From Xestospongia bergquistia (Eukaryota > Porifera > Demospongiae > Haplosclerida > Petrosiidae): 64,000 bases of DNA. Below the pieces are notes generated by a model. The model was not told where the DNA came from, did not search any database, and saw only the letters and a program-made list of their open reading frames with translations. Made by a program: the position numbers and the translations under genes. Of this stretch, positions 37,819 through 48,406 are shown piece after piece (position 1 is the first letter of the stretch; every line of letters begins with the position of its first letter). Location of the stretch: positions 2,728,001-2,792,000 of the forward strand of contig OZ014424.1 in the NCBI GenBank assembly GCA_963965975.1. The letters run 5' to 3'.

Positions 37819-38428
37819 CTAGCCTCGTACCCTGACTTTCGCGGTAGAAAAGAAAGCCTGGTCATTACTGCTTGCGCATGCACATAATTATTGACATCAT
37901 AATGACACATTTTAAATTAAATGACGAATTGATGGGTTGGGTTTATATTGATGACGTTTTATTCACTACACGAGTTTGTCAGTTATGCAGAGATTTATTT
38001 AGTGGAAGCCGAAAGAGCAACAAATTTGTTCAGTGCTGTTGGAATGTGAAATAATTGGGGTTCGTGAATAACTGCTTTACTTGATGTTATTGTTTCTAGA
38101 CATGATATGATAGTCTCTCTTCATATATTTTATGAAGTGCAAACTTCGAATTGTGTCTCTAGAGAAATCTGTTGCAGACCTTGAGGAATTCAAGCAGTTG
38201 CTTCATAACCTAGCTTGTAATCCATCATGAAAGGGAGGATTTTGAAACGCAAACTCTTTCCAAAACCAGTTGGTAACCACACGAAGACATCTTTTCCGTT
38301 ATGTATAGCTACAATAGAAAAGATCTGCTCTTTTTAAAAGATAGATTTGGCTTTCCTAGCTGATTTATAGCATATAATGCAGCAGCAGAAAAGTTACTAC
38401 AAGTAGCTATCACCAATAATCTAAAGTA
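37819..38428. mobile_element. CTAGCCTC-type element, one end missing, with helicase fragment
   Basis: The left end CTAGCCTCGTACCC...GAAAGCCTGGT matches the ends of the elements at 45485-45966 and 47850-48406. No matching right end is found before array sequence resumes at about 38429, so this copy is truncated. Its interior is in the opposite orientation to the other two: 'RKSNKFVQCCWN' on plus here equals 'KKSDKFVQCCWN' on minus at about 48180-48150. Confidence 0.65.
38190..38396 (-). pseudogene. RecQ-like DEAD-box helicase fragment
   Basis: The minus strand reads 'EQIFSIVAIHNGKDVFVWLP' followed by 'TGFGKSLRFKILPFMMDYKL', then a TGA. 'LPTGFGKS' is a Walker A (motif I), and 'GKDVFVWLPTG.GKS...LPF..D' is the pattern of RecQ-type helicases as I remember it. 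A frameshift lies just upstream, in the run of A before EQIF; before it the other phase reads 'ALYAINQLGKPNLSFKK'. Only about 65 residues around motif I remain. It travels inside the CTAGCCTC-type element. Confidence 0.65.
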
Positions 38429-38429
38429 C

Positions 38430-39690
38430 AGTGGTTCGTACTAGAAATCATAGACTGCATTACTTCATTTTAGCAATCAATGTGTCAGGACTGTACTTCT
38501 GCAGGGCTGTTTAACAAGACAAAAGAAGGAACTGGATTCCAACAGGCAAGCATTTGACAGTGTTCTCTGCAGTAAATCCGAGACAAAGAAATTCCTTGCT
38601 AGAACAGAAGGAAAAAACAGTAATAACAAGTACTGCCAGTCAATGTAGCAAGTCTCAATAATATTATTCAAGTGTTTTTAAAAGGCTTTTTACCCTTATT
38701 GTGTCTGCTTTGGTATCAGTATCAGCTTGTAAAGATTTGTATTAAAAATCTTAGACAGCATTACTTCATTTTAGAAACCAATCTGTCAGGACTTTACGTC
38801 TGCAGGGCTGTGGAGCAAGACAGAAGAAGGAACTGTATTACATGCAGCCAAGTGATTTGACAGTCTTGTCTGCAATAAATCTTAGACGATGATGTTACTC
38901 GCTCGAACAAAAGAAATTGAGTCAGATTTAGCTTAGTTTTAGTGCATCTGTTATCCAAACTTAGCCTGTAATAAGTCATTTGGAAACATATCTGACTATT
39001 CCTTTTCTCTAATATATAAACTTTAGTAACCAGTATATTTAGTACAATGTAGGAAGTCTGAATAATATTAGTCAAATGTTTTATCACTACTAGCCTATTT
39101 AGCCCCATTATGTCTACCATTATATCAGTAGTTAGTCAAGTGTTTTTATTTAGTACAAGCCCATTTAAACCTATTGTGTCTACTTTTGTATCAGTATTAG
39201 CTTGTAATGTTTTGTCACAGCTTTATTTCTGCAAGGCTGTTTACCCCACTGTCTCTACGTTTGTGTCAGTATCAGCTTGTGCTGTATTATTGGTTGGTTA
39301 TTGTATTGTGTATACTTATGAATATGATTATCATGTGTAGACTTCCTGTCCCATAAGTTATCTATGCACTATATATTATCAAATGTGCATATTGTAGAGA
39401 TTTTATTGAGTCTTGAGTATTGTCCTATATGTGTTAGTAATTGTCTGTACTAGAAATCTTAGACTGCATTACTTCATTTTAGCAATAATGTTCCTCGCTA
39501 TAGCCCATGGGCAAGTAAATACAGTGAAGTGTGTTAGTATATATAGCTTGATTTTAAATTAAATGAGCTTTAACCCTTAGTTTAGTGCATTTGTAGTATC
39601 AGTTGTAATGGCTTGTGCTAGAAATGTTAGTCAGCATTACTTCATTTTAGCACCCAATCATTCACGACTTTATTTCTACAGGGCTGTTTA
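38430..39690 (+). repeat. Higher-order block 3 of the array
   Basis: Third copy of the composite block, 3,685 bp after block 2 at the membrane exon. It begins directly after the helicase-bearing insertion and has small deletions (for example around 39430). Confidence 0.75.
39236..39340 (+). pseudogene. Terminal exon with membrane helix, copy 4
   Basis: Same exon, but the acceptor reads GCAAG instead of GCAGG and one or two bases are missing near the start, so the entry phase differs. It still ends 'YTYEYDYHV' and TAG. Confidence 0.5.
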
Positions 39691-41661
39691 GTAAGACAGA
39701 AGAAGGAACCAGATTCCATTCAGCCAAATCATTTGACAGTGTTCTCTGCAGTAAATCCAAGACAATAATGTTCCTCACTATAGCCCATGGGCAAGTAAAT
39801 ACAGTGAAGTGTGTTAGTATATATAGATTGAGTTTAAATTCAAGAGCTTTAGCCCTTTGTTTAGTGCATTTGTAGTATCAGCTTGTAATAGTTTGTGCTA
39901 GAAGTCTTAGACAGTATTATTTCATTTTAGCAACCATGGATTCATGACTTTATTTCTGCAGGGTTGTTTAGCAAGACAGAAGAAGGAACCAGATTCCATT
40001 CAGCCAAATCATTTGACAGTGTTCTCTGCAGTAAATCCAAGACAATAATGTTCCTCGCTATAGCCCAAGGGCAAGTAAATACAGTGAAGTGTGTTAATAT
40101 ATAAAGCTTGAGTTTAAATTCAATGAGCTTTAGCCCTTAGTTTAGTACATTTGTAGTATCACGTTGTAATAGTTGGTACTAGAAATCTTAGACAGTATTA
40201 CTTTATTTTAGCAACTATGGATTCATGACTTTATTTCTGCAGGGTTGTTTAGCAAGACAGAAGAAGGAACCAGATTCCATTCAGCCAGGTAATTTGACAG
40301 TGTTCTATGCAGTAAATCCAAGACAACAATGTTCCTTGCTATATCCCAAGGGCAAGTAAATATAGTCAAGTGTGTTAGCTCATCGCTACTTCGTTTTAGA
40401 AACCAAAGATTCATGACTTTATTTCTACAGGGCTGTTTAGGAAGATAGAAGAAGGAACTCAATTCCATTCAGCCAAATCATTTGACAATGTTCTCTGCAG
40501 TAAATCCAAGACAATAATATTCCTTCGTATAGCACAAGGTCAAGTAAATACTTGTGGATTTGTAGTATCAGCTTGCAATGTCTTGTACTAGAAATGTTAG
40601 ACAGCATTACTTCATTTTAGTGACCAATCATTCACGACATTTCTACAGGGCTTTTTAGCAAGACAGAGGAAGAACCAGATGCCGTTCAGCCAAATCATTT
40701 GAGTGTGTTCTTTGCAGTAAATCCAAGACAATAATGTTCCTCGCTACAGCCCAAGGGCAAGTAAATACAGTTAAGTGTGTTAGTATATATAGCTTGAGTT
40801 TAAATTTAATAAGCTCTATCCCTTAGTTTAGTGCATTTGTAGTATCATGTTGTAATAATTTGTGCTAGAAATCTTAGACAGTATTACTTCGTTTTAGCAA
40901 CCATGGAGTCATGACTTTATTTGTGCAGGGTTGTTTAGGAAGACAGTGAAGGAACTGGATTCCATTCAGTGTTCTCTGCTGTAAATCCAAGATAATAATG
41001 TTCCTCACTTTAGGCCAAGGGCAAGTAAATACAGTCAAGTGTGTTAGTGCATCGTTACTTTGTTTTAGCAACAAAAGATTCATGACTTTCTTTCTACAGG
41101 GCTGTTTAGCAAGATAGAAGAAGGAACCATATTCCATTCAGCCAAATCATTTGACAGTGTTCTCTGTAGTAAATTCAAGACAATAATGTTCCTCACTATA
41201 GCCCAAGGGTAAGTATATACAGTGAAGTGTGTTAGTATATATAGCTTGACTTTAAATTCAATGAGCTTTAGCGCTTAGTTTAGTGCATTTGTAGTATGAA
41301 CTTGTAATATTTTTTACTAGAAATCTTAGACAGTATTACTTCGTTTTAGCAACCATGGAGTCATGACTTTATTTCTGCAGGATTGTTTAGCAAGACAGAA
41401 GAAGGAACTGGATTCCATTTAGCCAAGTCATTTGACAGTGTTCTCTGCAGTAAATCCAAGACAATAATGTTCCTCGCTATAGCCCAAGGGCAAGTAAATA
41501 CAGTGAAGTGTGTTAGTATATATAGCTTGAGTTTAAATTTAATGAGCTTTAGCCCTAAGTTTAGTGGATTTGTAGTATCAGCTTACAATGTTTTCTACTA
41601 GAAATGTTAGACAGCATTACTTCATTTTAGCTACCAATCATTCACGAGTTTATTTCTACAG

Positions 41662-41774
41662 GGCTGTTTAGCAAGACAGAAGAAGGAACCAGATTCCATT
41701 CAGCCAAATCATTTGACAGTGTTCTCTGCAGTAAATCCAAGACAGTAATGTTCCTCGCTAGAGCCCAATGGGAA
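41662..41774 (+). pseudogene. Representative 113-nt exon-like segment of the array
   Basis: After CTACAG and before GTAAAT, the segment reads (phase xGG) 'LFSKTEEGTRFHSAKSFDS' then 'VLCSKSKT' and, in this unit, 'VMFLARAQWE'; most units have 'IMFLAIAQGQ'. The pattern GLF-K...GT-F..A.S..S....MFLA resembles the region of PARP-type ADP-ribosyltransferases around 'GxYFAxxxSYS...MFLxxVLxG'. That is only a weak resemblance from memory, and the tyrosines are not conserved. The segment ends in phase 0 after starting in phase 1, so joining two copies would shift the frame. Many copies keep the frame open, but some carry indels (for example near 25968) and most edge copies are degraded. Intact near-identical copies sit at, among others, 24255, 28378 and 32655. 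Confidence 0.45.
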
Positions 41775-42568
41775 GTAAATACAGTCAAGTGTGTTAGTAT
41801 ATGTAGCTTGAGTTTAAATTTAATGAGCTTTAGCCCTTAGTTTAGTGCATTTGTAGTATGAACTTGTAATATTTTGTAGTAGAAATTTTTGATAGCATTA
41901 CTTCGTTTTAGCAAGCAATGATTCATGACTTTATTTCTACAGGTCTGTTTAGCAAGACAGAAGAAGGAACCAGATTCCATTCAGCTAAATCATTTGACAG
42001 TGTTCTCTGCAGTAAATCCAAGACAATAATGTTCCTCGCTACAGCCCATGGGCAAGTAAATACAGTCAGTGTATCAATACTTCATTTGTGTTAGTATATC
42101 TAGCTCTACTTTAAATTCAAAGAGCTTTAGTCCTTATTTCTAGTTCATTTGTTATGTTAACTAAGCCTGTAATAAGTCATTTTAAAACATATATCACAGT
42201 TCTTTACGTCTACCCCCATTGTGTCTTCTCTGGTATCAGTATCAGCTTGTAAGGGTTTGTACTAGAAATCTTAGAAGCATTACTTCTTTAGTAGCAACCA
42301 ATGAGTCACGACTTTATTTCTACACGGCTGTTTAGCAAGACAGAAGAAGGAACTGGATTCCATTCAGCCAAAACATTTGACAGTGTTCTCTGCAGTAACT
42401 CCAAGACAATAATGTTCCTTGCTATAGCCTAAGGGCAAGTAAATACAGTGAAGTGTGTTAGTATATATAGCTTGACTTTAAATTCAATGAGCTTTACTAA
42501 ATGAAGGTGCTAAAATTGTGATATTTGTGAGTGACACAGCAATAATTATCATTTATTATTATTATTAG

Positions 42569-42718
42569 GTGGGTTCGGATATACCTAGTATTTCAGTTGA
42601 GATTGTAGAGGAGGCATTTCAATTACTCGAAGAGCAAAAGCAGATGTAATTCTTGTACCAGCTGTTGCCGGAGGATATTATACAGTTGGAGCCTCATATA
42701 AGACTAAAGATAACATCA
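42569..42718 (+). pseudogene. DUF2064-like glycosyltransferase exon, frameshifted
   Basis: After a TTATTATTAG acceptor and before GTAAGC, the segment reads 'VGSDIPSISVEIVEEAFQLL' then, after a one-base frame change near the A-run at about 42630, 'ADVILVPAVAGGYYTVGAS'. 'GSD.P.....I..AF..L' followed by 'DVVLGPA.DGGYYLIG' is the core of the DUF2064 (TIGR04282-type) transferase family, from memory. Here the Asp before GGYY is Ala. It is inserted in the repeat array and has no other exons nearby. Confidence 0.55.
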
Positions 42719-43639
42719 GTAAGCTTGTCACAATGTGTACTAGTAATCTTAGCGTTTTCGCAACCAATTAGTAACGACTTTAATTCTGCAGGGCTTTTAA
42801 CCCCCATTGTGTCTTCTTTGGTATCAGTATCAGCTTGTAAAGGTTTGTACTAGAAATCCTAGACAGCATTACTTCGTTTTAGCAACCAATCATTCACGAC
42901 TTTATTTCTACAGGGCTGTTTAGCAAAACAGAAGAAAGAACTAGATTTCATTCAGCCAAATCATTTGACAGTGTTCTCTGCAGTAAATCCAAGACAATAA
43001 TGTTCCTCGCTATAGCCCAAGGGCAAGTACATACAGTCAAGTGTGTTAGTATATATAGCTTGAGTTTAAATTCAATGAGCTTTAGCCCTTAGTTTAGTGC
43101 ATTTGTAGTATCATGTTGTAATAGTTTGTGCTAGAAATCTTAGACAGTATTACTTCATTTTAGCAACCATGGAGTCATGACTTTATTTCTGCAGGGTTGT
43201 TTAGCAAGAGAGAAGAAGGAACTGGATTCCATTCAGCCAGGTTATTTGACAGTGTTCTCTGCAGTAAATCCAAGACAATAATGTTCCTCACTATAGCGTA
43301 AGGGCAAGCAAATACAGTCAAGTGTGTTAGTTCATCGCTACTTTGTTTTAGCAACCAAAGATTCATGACTTTATTTTTACAGGGCTGTTTAGCAAGATAG
43401 AAGAAGGAACTAGATTCCATTCATCCCTGCAGTAAATCCAAGACATTAATGTTCCTCTCTATAGCCCAAGGGCAAGTAAATACAGTCAAGTGTGTTAGTA
43501 TATATAGGTTGACTTTAAATTCATTGAGCTTTAGCCCTTAGTTTAGTGCATTTGTTATCTTAACTAAGCCTGTAATAAGTCAGTTTAAAACATATGTCAC
43601 GTTTCCTTGTCACTGTAATATATACACTTATTTTTTCTC

Positions 43640-44152
43640 ACCTATTATACGCAATTAGCATTTTAATTATATTCATTACTTGTTCACATGAATGTGATGT
43701 GAACACACCACGTTTTCTCTTGTGTTGGTGAACATGCCAACTGGAAAGAGATTGACAGTGCAAACAAAGGAGGTTGTTGTGAATGTCTATGAATATTTTG
43801 AGAAACTTGGCAGATGTAACAGACTGAAGAATCTCTGAAATGAACCTCTGATGCTACAAAACTTTCACGTGCCAGACAATTAGTTGTAGACATTCTCAGT
43901 CTTCCTTCTTTGACGTAAGGTTTTTCAAAACCATGGTGGCTTTATAGCTGCCTCAAATCACAAAAAGACAATACCTTGTTATTATTTTAATAATAATTTT
44001 TATAATATACCATTTCTTCATATAATTAGAATTGTAATTTTTAATTTCCAAGTGACAGATGGGTGACTTCTCAAAGCGAAAATTGTTTTTTATTAAACCC
44101 TCGAAGGTGTGCAATTTGAAGTTTGTGAAATGTATGCCATTGAAAATGTATG
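43640..44152 (+). mobile_element. Relic of the 807-bp Tc1/mariner-type element, ends lost
   Basis: Homologous, in reverse orientation, to about 10260-10850: it shares 'ctcacctattata', the ATG region, the AT-rich middle and 'gaaaattgttttttattaaacc'. Both 25-bp inverted ends are absent. The reading frame starts at ATG 43734 ('MPTGKRLTVQTKEVVVNVYE') and stops at TGA 43836-43838 after 34 codons. It is more decayed than the copy at 10112. Confidence 0.75.
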
Positions 44153-45093
44153 GTGTTGCATATAGTTATGAATATTATTATGATGTGTTGACTTCCTGTA
44201 CCATAAGGCAACATACTTTATAAAATATGAATATTTGTGTGCTGTATCATATGTGAATGTGTTTATGCTAAAGTTATTAATCTCACTAGTCCTTTTCTCT
44301 GTAAGGTATAGGCTTTAGTAACCAGTATATTTTGTGCATTACTTCATTTTAGCAGAGGAATATGTCAGGACTTTACATCCTTTCAGCCAAGTCAATCCAA
44401 GACAATGATGTTACTTGCTACAGCCCAATGGCAAATAAATACGGTAGAGTAGCGGTACTCATGTGTATTAGTATATCGTGTACTTTTGTTTGAGTGTCAG
44501 CTTGTTATGTTTTTGTACTTGTAAGTACTTTACCTTTGCAGGGCTGTTAAGCAAGACAGAATAAGGAACTGGATTCCATACAGCCAAACCATTTGACAGT
44601 GTCCTCTGTAGTAAATCTCAGATAATGATGTTCTTGACTACAACAAAAGGGAATGACAATAGTAACAAATATGGTCAGAGAAGCAGTACTCCACGTGTGT
44701 TAGTATATCAAGCTTGACTTTTAAACTAGTCCTTTTCTCTGTGATATATTGACTTTAGTAAGAAGTATATTTACTAAAGTATGTTGCATTCCATTTAGCC
44801 AAGTCATTTGGCAGTGTTCCCTGCAGTATTTCTGAAAGAATGATGTTCCTCGGTACATGGTAAAGTAATGTATTACATCGTGATAGACTCAAGTAACATG
44901 ATTTGTTGTCCTTCTAGGTATACGATTATCAGTGTAATGTTACATTCATATTGTATAACTTAACAATATTACCTTATTTTAAACATACACACACACACAT
45001 ACATGCAGATGAAGGAAATAACAATTGGTAAGTATATTTAACAATAAAAATGTATAAACATTATCTGGTATTTTGACATAAACTAATACTACA

Positions 45094-45135
45094 AATATAA
45101 TACTACCAAATGTAATACTGCCAAATGTAATACTG
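45094..45135 (+). repeat. Short inverted repeat at the left edge of the second array
   Basis: The sequence 'aatactaccaaatgtaat' followed by 'actgccaaatgtaatact' pairs with the reverse complement of 49552-49595 with about two differences. The two copies bracket the micro-exon array. Confidence 0.6.
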
Positions 45136-45484
45136 CAAATGTAATATTGTCATTAACATATTTTAACGTCAGTGTAAAACATATTATTCCTTCTCGTTTC
45201 TCTTTTGTTACCCTAGATTCGCTGCACATCAGGACTAGGCTCAAGACATCCTCTGTCTCAAAAGAGTCTAGGGAGTAAGTTAAGACCATACAGTACTAGT
45301 GTACATTGATTCATAATACTTCAGGCTCAAGGCTCAAGACATTCCTATACTTCGAAGAGTCTGAAGAGTAAGTTAAGTGAATACAATACTAGTGTACATT
45401 AATTCATAATTAATTATTTCTGTTAATTTGTTTTTTATTACAATAGCTTCACTGGACATCAGGATCAAGGATCAAGACATTTCT

Positions 45485-45966
45485 CTAGCCTCATACCCAG
45501 GCTTTTGCGATAGGAAAGAAAGCCTGGTAACTACTATTTGCGCATGCATTTAATTTCCACAGATTCCTTTGAAAGTAGTATACTCTAGGAATCCTCCGTC
45601 AACTATTGGTGTCAAAATTCCTTTAATCACAATGTGAGACTATTTGTAGTACTGATAGAAAGTTTTCTTCTGCTCTACTCTATGCTAATGATAGAAAAGC
45701 TGTTTTCGTGTGGTTTTCTATTCCAACAACACTGAACATGTTTGTCGCTCTTTTTGCTTTCATTAAGTATCTACAGAACCAACAAACTCAACTAGCCATG
45801 CCTAAACTCAGTAGTGAATGAAACGTCATCAATAGAAACCCAGCCATTTACTTGTCATTTAATTTCAAATCTTGCCATTATGATGTCAGTATATTGCGTA
45901 AGCGCATGCACACGCAGTAGTTACCAGGCTTTCTTTTCTATTGCGAAAACCTGGGTACGAGGCTAG
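45485..45966. mobile_element. CTAGCCTC-type element with 8-bp target duplication
   Basis: A 482-bp element with ends CTAGCCTCATACCCAGGCT and (reverse complement) CTAGCCTCGTACCCAGG, and a further inverted region reaching AGTAGTTACCAGGC. The flanks ACATTTCT at 45477-45484 and 45967-45974 are a perfect 8-bp duplication derived from the host repeat. The interior keeps 'KAVFVWFSIPTTLN' on plus, aligning with 'GKDVFVWLPTG' of the helicase copy at 38.2 kb up to the W, after which the sequence differs. Confidence 0.85.
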
Positions 45967-47849
45967 ACATTTCTCCATATTGGGATCAAGAATCAAGACA
46001 TTCTGCTATGTCAAAGACACTGGGGAGTAAGTTCACAGAATACAGTAGTAGTGTACATTAAGTGATAATACATCATTACTCTTACTTTCTCTTTTATTAC
46101 TGCATATTACTCTTAATTTCTTTTATTACTGTAGCTTCACTGGACTTCAGGATCAAGGCTCAAGACATTCCTCTATCACAAAGAGTCTGTGGAGTAAGTT
46201 AACAGCATACAGTACTAGTGTACATTAATTCATAATACCCATTACTCATAATACACATTACTCTCAATTTCTATTTTATTACTATAGTTTCGCAGGATAT
46301 CAGGATCAAGAATCAAGACATTCTGCTATCTCAAAGATGCTGGGGAGTAAGTTCACAGAATACAGTAGTAGTGTACATTAAGTCATAATACATCATTACT
46401 CTTACTTTCTCTTTTATTACTGCATATTACTCTTATTTTCTCTTATATTATGTAGCTTTACTGGACTTCAGGATCAAGGCTCAAGACATTCCTCTGTCAC
46501 AAAGAGTCTGTGGAGTAAGTTAACAGCATACAGTACTAGTGTACATTAATTCATAATACCCATTACTCATAATACACATTACTCTCAATTTCTATTTTAT
46601 TACTATAGGTTCGCAGGATATCAGGGTCAAGAATCAAGACATTCTGCTATCTCAAAGACGCTGGGGAGTAAGTTCACAGAATACAGTAGTAGTATATATT
46701 AAGTCATAATACATCATTACTCTTACTTTCTCTTTTATTACTGCATATTACTCTTAATTTCTTTTATTACTGTAGCTTCACTGGACTTCAGGATCAAGGC
46801 TCAAGACATTCCTCTATCACAAAGAGTCTGTGGAGTAAGTTAACAGCATACAGTACTAGTGTACATTAATTCATAATACCCATTACTCATAATACACATT
46901 ACTCTCAATTTCTATTTTATAGCTATAGTTTCGCAGGATATCAGGATCAAGAATCAAGACATTCTGCTATCTCAAAGATGCTGGGGAGTAAGTTCACAGA
47001 ATACAGTAGTAGTGTACATTAAGTCATAATACATCATTACTCTTACTTTCTCTTTTATTACTGCATATTACTCTTAATTTCTTTTAATACTGTAGCTTCA
47101 CTGGACTTCAGGATCAAGGCTCAAGACATTCCTCTATCACAAAGAGTCTGTGGAGTAAGTTAACAGCATACAGTACTAGTGTACATTAATTCATAATACC
47201 CATTACTCATAATACACATTATTATTACTATAGCTTCGCTGGATATCGGTATCAAGAATCAAGACATTCTGCTATCTCAAAGACACTGGGGAGTAAGTTC
47301 ACAGAATACAGTAGTAGTGTACATTAAGTCATAATACATCATTACTCTTACTTTCTCTTTTATCACTGCATATTACTCTTATTTTCTCTTATATTACTGT
47401 AGCTTCACTGGACTTCAGGATCAAGGCTCAAGACATTCCTCTATCACAAAGAGTCTGTGGAGTAAGTTAACAGCATACAGTACTAGTGTACATTAATTCA
47501 TAATACCCATTACTCATAATACACATTACTCTCAATTTCTATTTTGTTGCTATAGCTTCACTGGATATTGTGATCAAGAATCAAGACATTCTGCTATCTC
47601 AAAGACGCTGGGGAGTAAGTTAACAGAATACAGTACTAGTATAAATCAATTGATAATGCATCTTATCACTGTAGCTTCATTTGATGTCTGGCTCAAGTCT
47701 CAAGACATTCCTATACTTCGAAGACTCTGAAGAGTAAGTTAACTAAATACGATACTACTGTACATTAATTCATAATACAGCATACTCTTAATTTGTCTTT
47801 TATTACAATAGCTTTGCTTGATGTCAGGATCAAGGTTTAAGATATTTCT

Positions 47850-48406
47850 CTAGCCTCATACCCAGGCTTTCACGATAGAAAAGAAAGCCTGGTAACTACT
47901 GTTTGTGCATGCATTTAATTTCCAAAGATTTCTTTGAAACTAGTATACTCTATGAATCCTCCATCAACTATGAAGTCAAAATTACTTTACCCGCAATATG
48001 AGACTATTTGTATCACTGATATAAAGTTTTCTTCTGCTTTACTGTATGTTCTAAAGCTGCTAGCAATGCCAAATCTATTTCTTAAAAGGAGCAACTCTTG
48101 TTCATTGAAGCTATATATGATGGAAAAGATATTTTCCTGTGGTTTTGTATTCCAACAGCACTGAACAAATTTGTCACTCTTTTTGCTTTCATTAAATCTC
48201 TGCGGAACCAACAAACTCAGCTAGACATGCCCAAACTCAGTAGTGAATGAAACCTCATCAATATAAACCTGACCCATTTACTTGTGATTTAATTTAAAAT
48301 GTTGTCATTATGATATGAACATATGACATAATTTACAAGAATTAAGCGCATACACAAGCAGTAGTTACCAGGCTTTTCTATCGCGAAAGCCTGGGTACGA
48401 GGCTAG
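47850..48406. mobile_element. CTAGCCTC-type element, second full copy
   Basis: A 557-bp element with the same ends; flanks are ATATTTCT (47842-47849) and ACATTTCT (48407-48414), one mismatch. The interior on plus reads 'EQLLFIEAIYDGKDIFLWF' (about 48090-48146), again the N-terminal side of a RecQ-like motif I, followed by 'CIPTALNKFVTLFAFIKSL' and a stop. The P-loop itself is deleted. Confidence 0.85.

Larger units (their letters stand above)
20957..44870 (+). repeat. Large array of exon-like modules (short unit about 280 bp, long units about 670-760 bp)
   Basis: About 55 copies of a module, all in the same orientation. A typical unit runs: 'gcattacttcattttagcaacc', a polypyrimidine TTTATTTCTACAG acceptor, a 113-nt segment, GTAAAT, then 'agctttagccctta' and 'agtatcagcttgtaatgg'. 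Starts of the segment at, for example, 24533, 24813, 25077, 25360, 27270, 27550 and 27830 give a spacing of 260-285 bp. Units are most uniform at about 24-30 kb and 32-35 kb. Longer, more diverged units lie at 20.96-23.2, 30.0-31.4, 34.8-36.2, 36.8-37.8 and 38.4-39.7 kb. The array is interrupted by a helicase-bearing element, a DUF2064-like exon and a Tc1/mariner relic. Confidence 0.9.

Noticed and set aside
24037..43420. Many minus-strand open frames of 60-90 codons across the large array ('HFTVFTSPWAIARN...LLQRTLSNDLAEWNLVPSS')
   Set aside because: They are the reverse complement of the 113-nt exon-like segment and run through its splice sites and intron. The plus strand has consistent acceptor and donor signals, so the minus frames are shadows.
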